Assembly (NCBI GenBank): GCA_964351595.1
Contig: CAYGOT010000015.1
Location: 14,930-78,929 of the forward strand
Reading direction: 5' to 3'
DNA length: 64,000 nucleotides
DNA from: UBA6059 sp964351595
GTDB taxonomy: Bacteria; Bacteroidota; Bacteroidia; Cytophagales; Cyclobacteriaceae
The notes under the pieces are model-generated. The model made no database searches and was not told the origin of the DNA. It saw only the letters and a list, made by a program, of their open reading frames with translations. Position 1 is the stretch's first letter. Each line of letters starts with the position of its first letter. A program made the position numbers and the translations under genes. Below, in pieces: positions 28,600 through 37,760 of this stretch.

Positions 28600-28892
28600 T
28601 GTCGGTGGTTCTTGGTTATTAGTTACTGGTATTTGGAACCTGTATGTGATATCACCCTGGTAGCTAATTGATAATATCTATCAATATCGATAATCGATAC
28701 AGTGTCGACTTTTAATTGATCTTTTGAAATCGGAGCTGCGAGGGACTAACAACTAACTACCAACAACCAACCTCAACCCTAGAATTACCGCTTACCACAG
28801 CTTCCTTTGATAGAGTTCCATCCTACCGTAATTTGGTGTTACGCTCGAGATTAATCGACAAAACAATCAGTCCTAAAATCAAATTACGACAT

Positions 28893-31800
28893 ATGAAATT
28901 TGCTATGAAACAAATATCACTACTGGCCATACTGTTGGTCATGGTGAGCACTGCGGACGCGCAACGCAGGAGGAACAGCACTCCCGCTCCCGCACAAAAC
29001 AGCGCGTTTACTGCTGAAACTTTTGACGGGCTTGAGCTCCGTAATATCGGACCGGCATTCATGTCGGGACGTATTGCCGACCTGGCTATTCATCCGGAGG
29101 ATGAGAGTGTGTGGTATGTGGCAGTAGGTAGCGGTGGCGTCTGGAAGACGGAAAATGCAGGAACCACCTTCACGCCTATTTTTGACGAGCAAGACTCTTA
29201 CTCTATCGGTTGTGTGGCGCTTGATCCCAACAACCCTCATGTGGTGTGGGTCGGTACCGGTGAGCACGGCGGTGGCCGCCATTTCGGGTACGGAGATGGT
29301 ATCTACAAGTCAGAAGATGGCGGTACGACCTGGAAAAACATGGGCCTTCCCAACTCAGAACACATCGGAGAGATCATCGTGCATCCGGACAACTCGGATG
29401 TGATCTATGTCGCTTCACAGGGGCCACTTTGGAGCCCCGGCGGTGAGCGCGGCTTTTATAAGTCAACCGATGGCGGTGCTACCTGGAAGAAGACCTTAGG
29501 AGATGAGGAATTCACCGGAGTTACGGATATCGTAGTTGATCCGAGAGATGCCAATACGGTCTACGCGGCTACATGGCAGCACCACCGCACGGTGGCTTCA
29601 CTGATGGACGGAGGCCCCAAGTCCGCGATCTACAAGAGTACTGATGCTGGTGAAAACTGGACTAAGCTGTCCAATGGTCTTCCTACCGGAAAGCTGGGCA
29701 AGATCGGGCTGGCTGTAAGTTTTCAGCAGCCAGACATAGTATATGCTGCGATAGAGCTCAATCGTCGCAAGGGAGGCATCTGGAAATCCACTGACCGTGG
29801 CGGCAACTGGGAGAAGCAGTCTGATGCCATCTCTGGTGGTACAGGGCCGCACTACTATGTGGAGCTGTATGCTTCACCGCACCATTTTGACAGGCTTTAT
29901 CTCATGGATGCTTCCATGCAGTTCTCCACAGACGGAGGTAAGACCTGGAAAAATATCAATCGCCAGCACCGTCATGGTGACAACCATGCGTTGGCGTTCA
30001 AAGCAAGCGATCCTAACTATATCATGGTCGGTACCGACGGTGGCGTTTATGAGAGCTTCGACTTAGCAGAAAACTGGCGCTACATGCCTAATCTGCCAGT
30101 CACGCAGTTCTACAAATTGGCGGTAGATGATGCAGAGCCTTTCTACAACATCTACAGTGGCACGCAGGACAACAGTACACAAGGCGGCCCATCGCGTACA
30201 GACAATGTACAGGGCATCCAAAACTCTGACTGGAGAGTGGTGCTCAACTGGGATGGTCACGCACCGGCCACTGAGCCAGGCAACCCTGACATCATCTACG
30301 CTGAACGCCAGGAAGGTAATCTTGCTCGTGTAGATATGACTACCGGTGAGGTCGTAGACATACAGCCACAGCCTGGCGCGGATGAGGACTATGAGCGATT
30401 CAACTGGGATGCACCCATCCATGTGAGTCCACACAAGCCTACGCGACTATACTTCGCTTCGCAGCGCGTGTGGAAGTCTGAAAATCGTGGTGATAGCTGG
30501 GAAGCCATCTCTGGTGATCTTACCAGAAATGAGGAACGTTTTGCCTTACCGATCATGGGTGGTACGCAGAGTTGGGATTCTCCCTGGGACGTGTTAGCCA
30601 TGTCCAATTACAACACCATCACTTCCCTATCGGAATCACCGAAAGTCGAAGGTCTGCTATATGCCGGAACAGATGATGGATTGCTACAGGTCACCGAAGA
30701 TAATGGTGGTAGCTGGCGTAAGGTGGAAGCAAGTGCCATGGGTGTACCTGCCACAGCATTCGTCAATGATATCAAAGCCGACATGCATGACGACAATACA
30801 GTCTATGTATGTCTGGATAACCACAAGTACGGTGATTACACACCTTATATGGTCAAGAGTACAGATAGAGGTCGTACCTGGACATCTATCCGATCTAATA
30901 TTCCCGATAGGACGCTCGTATGGCGACTCATCCAGGATCATGTTAAGCCGGGCTTGATGTTCGCTGCTACCGAGTTTGGCATCTACTTCACCATCGACGG
31001 TGGCAACCAGTGGACGAAAATGACAGGTGGGGTGCCTACTATTTCTTTCAGAGATATCGTCATCCAGCGTCGCGAAAACGATCTTGTAGCGGCTAGTTTC
31101 GGTAGAGGCTTTTTCATCTTTGATGACATCAGTGTATTCAGAGAAGTTACTCCGGCTACTTTGAATGAAGAGGCCACTCTATTTTCCACACGCAAAGCCT
31201 TGTGGTATGTGCCTCGCTCCCACCTCAACTTCGATTCTCAGAAAGGATCAATGGGTGCGCAGCATTATGTAGCTCCTAACCCGGACTTTGGAGCGGTGTT
31301 CACCTACTACCTCAAGGAGGACCTTCAGTCCAAGGCGCAAATGCGCCAGGCGCAGGAGAAAAACGGAAGCGCCGCATTCCCAGGATGGGATGCTGTAGAA
31401 GCGGAAGCTCGTGAGGACGCACCCAAGATCTGGATCAGTGTCAAAGACAGTAAAGGCAATGTAGTAAGACGTGTCGAAGGATCAACCAAGAAAGGCTTCC
31501 ATCGTACTGCGTGGGACTTGCGCTATCCTTCGCCAACTTCCATCGGACTCAATGGTGGTAATGGTGATAAAGGACTAATGGCCGCTCCGGGCAACTACAC
31601 TGCTACCATCTCCAAATATGTAGATGGAACGCATACTGCGCTTGGTGAGCCAATCAATTTCGAAGTTGTGCCGTTGAGAGAAGGTGCACTCGAAGGTGCT
31701 CCTCCTGCTGAAGTTGCTTCTTTCTGGAGGGCTTACGAAGAAGCGGTGGGTAAAGCTACTGCCATCGATATCAGCATGTCCAATGCCATGAAGCGTATCA

Positions 31801-32159
31801 ATGCGATGCAAAATGCATTGGCAAAGTCAGAAGCAGCTCCCGGTGCACTGGATGATCGCATCCATGCACTGAAGCAAAAAGTACTGGCATTAGAAGCGGA
31901 TCTGAATGGCATGGCCTCCAAGCGTGAGCCTGGTGAGAAGACCAAGCCAACCATTGGTCAGCGACTATTTGCGGTAGACAGAGGTATCTCATTATCCACC
32001 TACGGTCCTACACAGACGAGCCGTGAGCAGCTGGATATCGCCAATACTGAGATTACAAGGATTACCAATGCGCTCAATGATCTGGACGCTGAGCTTAAGT
32101 CTGCTGGTAAAGCACTCATTGATGCTGGCGCACCTTGGGTAGAGGGAACCGGACTATGA
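28893..32159 (+). CDS. Secreted BNR/VPS10-like beta-propeller protein
   Basis: About 1,089 aa from ATG 28893, where a signal peptide starts (MKQISLLAILLVMVSTADAQ); the longer frame from 28833 is not needed. The protein has repeated Asp-box (BNR) motifs of sialidase/sortilin type, e.g. YKSEDGGTTWKN, YKSTDGGATWKK, WKSTDRGGNWEK, VKSTDRGRTWTS and TIDGGNQWTK, giving one or two propellers over residues about 40-760. A C-terminal helical region (about 890-1080) contains AMKRINAMQNAL and coiled-coil-like stretches. Such roughly 1,050-aa proteins are common in Bacteroidota and annotated as VPS10 domain or glycosyl hydrolase; enzyme activity is unproven. It is followed by a terminator. Confidence 0.9.
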   Translation: MKFAMKQISLLAILLVMVSTADAQRRRNSTPAPAQNSAFTAETFDGLELRNIGPAFMSGRIADLAIHPEDESVWYVAVGSGGVWKTENAGTTFTPIFDEQDSYSIGCVALDPNNPHVVWVGTGEHGGGRHFGYGDGIYKSEDGGTTWKNMGLPNSEHIGEIIVHPDNSDVIYVASQGPLWSPGGERGFYKSTDGGATWKKTLGDEEFTGVTDIVVDPRDANTVYAATWQHHRTVASLMDGGPKSAIYKSTDAGENWTKLSNGLPTGKLGKIGLAVSFQQPDIVYAAIELNRRKGGIWKSTDRGGNWEKQSDAISGGTGPHYYVELYASPHHFDRLYLMDASMQFSTDGGKTWKNINRQHRHGDNHALAFKASDPNYIMVGTDGGVYESFDLAENWRYMPNLPVTQFYKLAVDDAEPFYNIYSGTQDNSTQGGPSRTDNVQGIQNSDWRVVLNWDGHAPATEPGNPDIIYAERQEGNLARVDMTTGEVVDIQPQPGADEDYERFNWDAPIHVSPHKPTRLYFASQRVWKSENRGDSWEAISGDLTRNEERFALPIMGGTQSWDSPWDVLAMSNYNTITSLSESPKVEGLLYAGTDDGLLQVTEDNGGSWRKVEASAMGVPATAFVNDIKADMHDDNTVYVCLDNHKYGDYTPYMVKSTDRGRTWTSIRSNIPDRTLVWRLIQDHVKPGLMFAATEFGIYFTIDGGNQWTKMTGGVPTISFRDIVIQRRENDLVAASFGRGFFIFDDISVFREVTPATLNEEATLFSTRKALWYVPRSHLNFDSQKGSMGAQHYVAPNPDFGAVFTYYLKEDLQSKAQMRQAQEKNGSAAFPGWDAVEAEAREDAPKIWISVKDSKGNVVRRVEGSTKKGFHRTAWDLRYPSPTSIGLNGGNGDKGLMAAPGNYTATISKYVDGTHTALGEPINFEVVPLREGALEGAPPAEVASFWRAYEEAVGKATAIDISMSNAMKRINAMQNALAKSEAAPGALDDRIHALKQKVLALEADLNGMASKREPGEKTKPTIGQRLFAVDRGISLSTYGPTQTSREQLDIANTEITRITNALNDLDAELKSAGKALIDAGAPWVEGTGL

Positions 32160-32193
32160 TTAGCTGAGAACTGATAGATTATAGTTGAAAGTT

Positions 32194-32228
32194 AAAAGCC
32201 ACTTGGATGTATATTCTGAGGGGCTTTT
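32194..32228 (+). terminator. Probable terminator of the propeller gene
   Basis: AAAAGCC ... GGCTTTT stem with a long loop, 35 bp after the stop codon, ending in a T-run. Confidence 0.55.
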
Positions 32229-32274
32229 GTGTTTAAGGGAACTTAGCTTCAAAAGCTAGCTCTTAGCTTGGATA

Positions 32275-32307
32275 AAACCAGACAGATCTTACCGACCTGT
32301 CTGGTTT
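32275..32307. repeat. 33-bp interrupted palindrome between convergent genes
   Basis: Arms AAACCAGACAG and CTGTCTGGTTT separated by 11 nt. It lies between the propeller gene and the 3' end of the Detocs-like operon and could act as a bidirectional terminator. Confidence 0.6.
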
Positions 32308-32325
32308 GTCCTTATAGGCATCTTT

Positions 32326-33360
32326 TTAAAAATGAGGATTCTGACCACTCAGGTGAGGATCAGTGGAGAGTTTGTTCCAGAAAAACTTGACGTAGATCGC
32401 GGGTTCAGATAAAATACGATTGTACATATCTTCAATTTTGTGAAAATCAATTTTTACAGAATCCTCTACCAGAATTAAGAATAATAAAGACTTTACGTTG
32501 GAATTCATTTTATAGAAATCTTTTAGGCCCGCCAAGGTTTTTAATGTATCGTTTTTCTTGCCCGTGCTGTCAATATATTTTGTTTCAATAATTATCGAAT
32601 TACCCTTAATTGAAAAGTCTGCATTTTTTGTATTCCCGTCAAAGACTACTGCAACATTCTCTGGTTCTGTACTTGGAATCCAAGGCCTTAGAATAAGATG
32701 CACAAGGTTTTGAAAATCATATTCGTTGATAATTTTTAGAGTTTCTACGTTGATGTTTTTTGCCTTAGATCCATTACTAAATTTAGAAGGCACAATAAGT
32801 GCTCTTTCAATCATTGAGGCCAGATTCTTACATACGGTTACCCAATCACTTCCAATAAAGGTGTTGGGGTAATTATCATCTTCTAGCTTTGAGAGAACTA
32901 CAGAAATTTGTTTATCAAGTGAAGCTGAAAGAAATTTTTGTCTTGTCTTGACAAGATGGTAAATAATAGAGTGAAGTTGATCTTTCCAGTTTGACGAAGA
33001 TTCTTCGTAATCAATAAGATTCCAAAGCTTCATCCTAAAATCATCATGAAATTCCAACACCTGATCTTGATAGCCAGAAATTCCAACGATATGAATTGGT
33101 GGTTTAATTGAAGGGTTGATGGTAATTTCATCTAAAAATTTAACTCCAATAGAGGCACTACATTCTCCATTTAATTCTATCGGCAATACAAGATCTAGTA
33201 TCATTAGATCAAAATAATTATCATAAAGAAGTTTTCTTGCCTCTTTCGTACAACAGGCTATTTCGATATCGGATTCAGGAATGTCGTGAACATCGAGAAT
33301 GGTTTCTTTAATACTCTTTTGCTTATTCGGATTGTCGTCAACTAATAGAATTCGAATCAT
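32326..33360 (-). CDS. DtcC-like effector: receiver domain fused to a PD-(D/E)XK nuclease-like domain
   Basis: 344 aa. Residues 1-125 are a CheY-like receiver: acidic pair Asp8-Asp9, phospho-acceptor Asp56 in LMILDLVLP, Ser95 at the switch position (VGISGYQD). A helical linker follows. Residues about 205-330 look like a restriction-endonuclease-fold domain: Glu213 in NEYDFQNLVHLILRPW, Asp248 in NADFSIKG, and Glu259-x-Lys261 in IIIETKYID, i.e. the E...D...ExK order of PD-(D/E)XK enzymes. Phosphorylation of the receiver would switch the nuclease. Its ATG follows the stop of the receiver-only gene with no gap. In Detocs the third gene carries a receiver plus effector (PNP in the studied system); here the effector is nuclease-like. 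No experiment supports nuclease activity in this protein. Confidence 0.8.
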   Translation of the reverse strand: MIRILLVDDNPNKQKSIKETILDVHDIPESDIEIACCTKEARKLLYDNYFDLMILDLVLPIELNGECSASIGVKFLDEITINPSIKPPIHIVGISGYQDQVLEFHDDFRMKLWNLIDYEESSSNWKDQLHSIIYHLVKTRQKFLSASLDKQISVVLSKLEDDNYPNTFIGSDWVTVCKNLASMIERALIVPSKFSNGSKAKNINVETLKIINEYDFQNLVHLILRPWIPSTEPENVAVVFDGNTKNADFSIKGNSIIIETKYIDSTGKKNDTLKTLAGLKDFYKMNSNVKSLLFLILVEDSVKIDFHKIEDMYNRILSEPAIYVKFFWNKLSTDPHLSGQNPHF

Positions 33361-33804
33361 CTATCTAACTTTTAAAAGTTGAGAGAGCTTTTCCTTCCAC
33401 TCTTCATTGATTTGCGAGTAAAACACATAGCCGATGTAGTTTTCTGAAAATTGACTTCTTAGTTCATTATCTAGCTCGGTTATCTTAGTCCCATCATCAA
33501 AACTCCCATGCATAGTAACAACGATGGCTTTTGTTGGAATATCCCTTAGGAACATTTCTTTTAAAATTTTCTTCCCAGCTAGAGGCATCCAAGATCCACC
33601 ACTATCTTCTGATGATATATCATAGTTAGGCATACTTATATCTAGGAGGAGTATATCGTAACTACTGAAATTATTTATTAACTCTTTTAATCCACTGATA
33701 TAGGAGTTCTTTGTCACAATGGACGCTATTTCTGATTTGTCACTCAAATACTTATGAATTTGCGCCTGCTTTAACGGATGGTCTTCAATGAATAATATGT
33801 TCAT
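33361..33804 (-). CDS. DtcB-like stand-alone receiver protein
   Basis: 147 aa, only a receiver domain: acidic Glu7-Asp8, phospho-acceptor Asp55 in ILLLDISMP, Thr97 in AIVVTMHG. The usual conserved lysine near the end of beta-5 is not evident (the segment reads IGYVFYSQINEEW), which may alter phosphoryl chemistry. An insertion rich in Ser, Asp and Gly (EDSGGSW) follows beta-3. It has no output domain. In Detocs, DtcB is such a receiver-only protein that takes phosphate from the kinase and buffers the signal. Its ATG overlaps the stop of the kinase-like gene (ATGA), and its TAG is followed at once by the next ATG. Confidence 0.82.
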   Translation of the reverse strand: MNILFIEDHPLKQAQIHKYLSDKSEIASIVTKNSYISGLKELINNFSSYDILLLDISMPNYDISSEDSGGSWMPLAGKKILKEMFLRDIPTKAIVVTMHGSFDDGTKITELDNELRSQFSENYIGYVFYSQINEEWKEKLSQLLKVR

Positions 33805-36800
33805 ACCAATATGTCTTTTGCATCAATTATTAGATTAACGAAGAACCAGTCTTTTTCATCCGAAATTCTTGTGGTCAAACATTTGTTATTTGTGTTTTTT
33901 AAGTCATAAGTAATGATTTTATATGCCTTATGGTAACCTGATTTTCCTTCATTAAGCAGCTTGTCGAAATCCAGATTATTACCTTTCCAAACAGTTTCTA
34001 GGGCTTCAATACTTTCATCTTTTGTTATCTCATTAGAAATTTGAATAACAAGGTTATTTTGATCTTCGATCGAGGTTATTATTTCACATGGAATATTTAC
34101 TGCTTCTTCGTTTGAGTGTTTGATAATATTCTCTAGAAAGATTCTGAGTAGGTCCGCAAAGTGAGTTTTATATTCCCCTTTAATCGGTGGATCACTTTTA
34201 CTATCTAGCTCAATTCTTAAACTTTTAAAGGGGCTACTTTTGTTTGTATATTCAGCAATTATACTAGCCAGCTCACTAAGTCTAAAATCCGACGCTTTAA
34301 TCTCACTCCGCTGAAACCACCTACTAATTTTTTGAATAACCGTTTGCATTTCGGTTGAGCAGTCTTTAATAGATTTAATTAGGTGCTGATTAGCCTGAGA
34401 GCCAAATTGATGGATAAGCTCAATCTCCAGTTCATTAAAGAATTTATTGAATTTACCTAAAATATCATTTTCTATCTTATAGCGTATATTTTCTAGATTT
34501 TCATCGGTTCTTGCCCATAGAACTATAAAAATCTGATTTACAAAATCCTCAAAATTGTTATTGGAAACGGTTGCAATCATGGAGTGATACCAAAGTTCAT
34601 TCGGATTAAAATCATAATTAAACCATCCTTCATCATTAATATCAGCTTTATACACTTGTAGGTGTTTTTTAATTAAATCGAAAATCAGCCCATCAACTTG
34701 ACTCGAAAAGTCGGCTAGGAGTATTTGCAATTGTTCTTTCTTTTCATCGGAATAATCTTTATAAACCATATCCCAATAGTAGTTTCTTCTATAGTTGGAA
34801 GAGCTACCTTCTTTTAACGTTATTAGGTTGTGAGTTTCGAAAATTGGTCTCAATTCACCAATTAAAACACCATGTCTTATTCTTGTACTTAGATACGCTA
34901 CAATTCCATATTGACTGTTTAGAAATTTATCTTTAATTGCATCAAAAAGCTCAGAATATATTTCAAATACTGGATTACCAGAGTATTCAACTTTTTCCAT
35001 TTCAGTATCCTCATTTGAGGCATACGTTGTTAATTCACCACCTTTTAAATAAAGTAACTTGTTATCGCCTGCAATGCCTGAGATAGTCCGAAACCTTTCA
35101 TAGACAGCCTCAAAATCTTGAAGCTCCTCATCAATTATTCCTTGCTCATTAACATAAATCTTACTTTCATCAAGATCGATTAAGCCTTGCTGGATAACCA
35201 AAATGTTTTGAATACTTTTAATCTCATCATCAATGCTTTTGTTCTTAGCGAGCTTCGATTTGAGAAAATTGACAATTGCGAGTCTCTCTTCAAGTCTCTC
35301 TTTTGAGTTTTCGATATAAGTAGAATGCATTAGTACTTTAGGGCTGCAACAAAACTCCAAAAAGTACAATATTTTAAATTGGTCAAATTGAATATACTGT
35401 TCAAGCAGTTCTGATGGTTTTTTCACACCACATGAGTGATTAAAAAGTTCGAACGCTATATGCGCCTCAACATCATCAGCATTAACTATTGTATAAAAAA
35501 TTGGAAGGTTTATCGACCTCTTGACGTTTCTGAACCTGTTTGAGCCTATTTTCTTTAAGAGTTCTTTTGTCTCAACCTTTTCAATTATAAAGTTGTTTTG
35601 AAAGAAGCTATCCACATACAAATCAATACACGCATCCGGTTTGTCAAGAGTCAAATAGCAATTAAATAGATTAATTAAGGCCGTTTCAAAGATGGGAGTA
35701 GTGTCTTTATAGTGACGTATGAGAAATTCCCATTCTGTGCTAGCATCAATGAAATTTTTACTTTCTTGTAATTTTTTTGCGAGTTCGATTTTATATTGAC
35801 CCTCTGGTATTTTTTGTTCAAACTTGATAAGAGAATCGACTCCCTTCAGTTTTTCCTGAAAAAATTGTATCGTAATTGAATCTGGAAATCTACTAGCAAG
35901 TAGATTTAGAAATTCTTCCTTCCCCTTATCAGTGGTATATATTTCGTGGATTATCGGGTTAGCTACATTATATGAAAGTTTTGACAAAAGATTTCGTTCG
36001 CTACTGCCCTCACTTTGATAGAACACATAATCAGTAATACCATAACTGATTGTACTGCTTGATAAATTATTTGCTATTCTCAACAGGTTTAATCGAGCTT
36101 GATCGGGATTACCCTTTACTGAGGTACTTCGGAATAAATCATTAAGGATTTCATTTTGAACACTCTTTGGGTTCCCAACCGGTTTGAACTCTTTCTTTTG
36201 GTAGATTAGAGATTTTACATAAAGGATATACAGGTCAAATTGGTTTGGTTTTTTCTTGAGTAGTTCTATTAAATCTATTTCTGCCTCGCTATAAAGTCCA
36301 GAAGTATATTTATCAATTACTCTGATTTCCTCTTGGCTTTGTTTTGTATCAAATGCAGGAAAAATTGTATCACCGGATAAGAGCTTTAGCTTGTATAAGA
36401 TCGGGTCATTTATCTTTCGTATTAAGTAGTTTATCCTGTTCTTAAGATATGATTTAATCTCTTCATGTCTTGGGTCATCATTTTTTAAATAACTAGAAAC
36501 CGCGAGTAAACTCGTTAATACCCTACTAAGATTTAAGTATCTATCAATGATGCTGTGACTGAAGTCCACGGAAAGAATTGCGGCGTAATTCGAAAAATCA
36601 ATATGACTAAGGAATGTTAGTTTAAATCTGTAATAATCTCTAGAGGCCTCTTTTGTACTATTGTTTTGTAGGTTGTTTAGTGCAACTTCCAGATCGTTGA
36701 AATACCTATTAACTGATAGAGAGTGTTCGGCTCTTAGGCTGAGATAATGAGCCAATGATTTAGTTACCCCCTTTGCTTCATTTTCTTCATTAAATGAACT

Positions 36801-37301
36801 TAGGAATTTTTTATTTTCGGAAGCTTTCCCGGAAAGCTCATACAGCACAAATCTGTTTTCTAGTGTCCAAAGGGAACAGCAAATATCATTTTCAATTTTC
36901 CTCAGATATTCTTCAGCTTGATCATAATTTCCAACTATAAGGTTCTCTTCATAGAGTTCTTTAAAGGATAAGAAAAGATTTATCTCATGTTTGTATTTAC
37001 GGATACCTATTAGGCTCTGGTTGAGTTCTGCGTTAATATTTTTTCCTAAATATGGAACTTCTTTTAGCGTTCCAAGAAATGAGTATTCTTTAGGAAGAGG
37101 AATGCCGTAGATAAGTTCATTATTTATGGAAGGTAGATTTCGCTCCAAGAAATCCATTGAATAACATAAATCCGCAAAACTTAATGACTCTTTCAGGTCG
37201 TAGAAAGCCTGTTTTCTATCTTTAGTCTTTCCATTGAGCTTATGGTATTTGTCTCTTGAAACTCTAACACCATAAGAAATATTTTTTCTTCTTTTTGACA
37301 T
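33801..37301 (-). CDS. DtcA-like large sensor with helical repeats and C-terminal HATPase
   Basis: 1166 aa, no signal peptide or membrane segment, so cytoplasmic. Residues about 50-760 are all-helical with TPR-like hairpins (e.g. GNYDQAEEYLRKIENDI). A conserved-looking STRIRHGVLIGELR motif (His810) precedes a helical dimerisation-like stretch (about 905-1000). Residues about 1005-1166 form a HATPase: N-box FLENIIKHSNEE (Asn1058) and a short glycine region (NEGKSGYHKAYKII). His810 is my candidate phospho-acceptor. Such TPR plus kinase proteins begin the Detocs phage-defence phosphorelay (DtcA). The gene is strongly AT-rich compared with its neighbours, a sign of transfer. It is first in a coupled three-gene operon. 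Confidence 0.8.
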   Translation of the reverse strand: MSKRRKNISYGVRVSRDKYHKLNGKTKDRKQAFYDLKESLSFADLCYSMDFLERNLPSINNELIYGIPLPKEYSFLGTLKEVPYLGKNINAELNQSLIGIRKYKHEINLFLSFKELYEENLIVGNYDQAEEYLRKIENDICCSLWTLENRFVLYELSGKASENKKFLSSFNEENEAKGVTKSLAHYLSLRAEHSLSVNRYFNDLEVALNNLQNNSTKEASRDYYRFKLTFLSHIDFSNYAAILSVDFSHSIIDRYLNLSRVLTSLLAVSSYLKNDDPRHEEIKSYLKNRINYLIRKINDPILYKLKLLSGDTIFPAFDTKQSQEEIRVIDKYTSGLYSEAEIDLIELLKKKPNQFDLYILYVKSLIYQKKEFKPVGNPKSVQNEILNDLFRSTSVKGNPDQARLNLLRIANNLSSSTISYGITDYVFYQSEGSSERNLLSKLSYNVANPIIHEIYTTDKGKEEFLNLLASRFPDSITIQFFQEKLKGVDSLIKFEQKIPEGQYKIELAKKLQESKNFIDASTEWEFLIRHYKDTTPIFETALINLFNCYLTLDKPDACIDLYVDSFFQNNFIIEKVETKELLKKIGSNRFRNVKRSINLPIFYTIVNADDVEAHIAFELFNHSCGVKKPSELLEQYIQFDQFKILYFLEFCCSPKVLMHSTYIENSKERLEERLAIVNFLKSKLAKNKSIDDEIKSIQNILVIQQGLIDLDESKIYVNEQGIIDEELQDFEAVYERFRTISGIAGDNKLLYLKGGELTTYASNEDTEMEKVEYSGNPVFEIYSELFDAIKDKFLNSQYGIVAYLSTRIRHGVLIGELRPIFETHNLITLKEGSSSNYRRNYYWDMVYKDYSDEKKEQLQILLADFSSQVDGLIFDLIKKHLQVYKADINDEGWFNYDFNPNELWYHSMIATVSNNNFEDFVNQIFIVLWARTDENLENIRYKIENDILGKFNKFFNELEIELIHQFGSQANQHLIKSIKDCSTEMQTVIQKISRWFQRSEIKASDFRLSELASIIAEYTNKSSPFKSLRIELDSKSDPPIKGEYKTHFADLLRIFLENIIKHSNEEAVNIPCEIITSIEDQNNLVIQISNEITKDESIEALETVWKGNNLDFDKLLNEGKSGYHKAYKIITYDLKNTNNKCLTTRISDEKDWFFVNLIIDAKDILV

Positions 37302-37508
37302 TTAAACTGTGAGTGTAAATTTTATAAAATTAGCTCAACACTCTTAATAACTGTTCAATCTAATCTTTCTCTTTGGGGCATACAATACCTAGAAATGAGT
37401 AGTTTTTGATTCCTCGCTCAGGAAAACGTACGGTGATGGACAGTTTTGACGGGGATTGGGTGTACTAGTGCCTTGAGATTCGCCTTTTGTGAACTGAAGC
37501 AAGAGGTG

Positions 37509-37532
37509 TTTGTGGGTGAAAACACCCACAAA
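37509..37532. repeat. Type B hairpin of the RAYT-associated family
   Basis: Arms TTTGTGGGTG / CACCCACAAA with loop AAAA, followed by GGCGG. It is nearly identical to the hairpin right of the RAYT gene at 48072-48095. Confidence 0.75.
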
Positions 37533-37630
37533 GGCGGAGAGTGACACGATCTTAGTTTCTCTTACCTGTTTGTTTCACTTCTCATTTGGGTCTGGTCTCA
37601 GTAAGACGCTTCGACCAGCCAAGGGGGAAG

Positions 37631-37663
37631 AAGGAAGACAAGGTTTGAAACCTTGTCTTCCTT
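37631..37663. repeat. 33-bp perfect palindrome, 16+1+16
   Basis: Left arm AAGGAAGACAAGGTTT, central G, right arm its exact complement; one base per arm differs from the copy at 6651-6683. Confidence 0.8.
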
Positions 37664-37694
37664 TTGTGAGTAAGTGGCATGACCAGTGGATGTC

Positions 37695-37760
37695 CTTGTC
37701 GGTGTTGTCACCGACAAGCGCTGAATCGTACTTAGTGTTGCACGGGAAAACACTCTCAAC
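37695..37760. mobile_element. REPIN-like hairpin pair (A plus B) without transposase
   Basis: Hairpin A (37695-37718): arms CTTGTCGGTG / CACCGACAAG, loop TTGT. Spacer CGCTGAATCGTACTTAGT. Hairpin B (37737-37760): GTTGCACGGG, AAAA, CACTCTCAAC, with decayed pairing. A second copy with a matching spacer lies at 48268-48331. The two hairpins match the left and right flanks of the RAYT gene. Confidence 0.65.

Noticed and set aside
28609..28780. Imperfect inverted match between GGTTCTTGGTTATTAGTTACTGG and an AACTAACTACCAACAACC stretch
   Set aside because: Low-complexity similarity with many mismatches and a long gap; no function can be supported.
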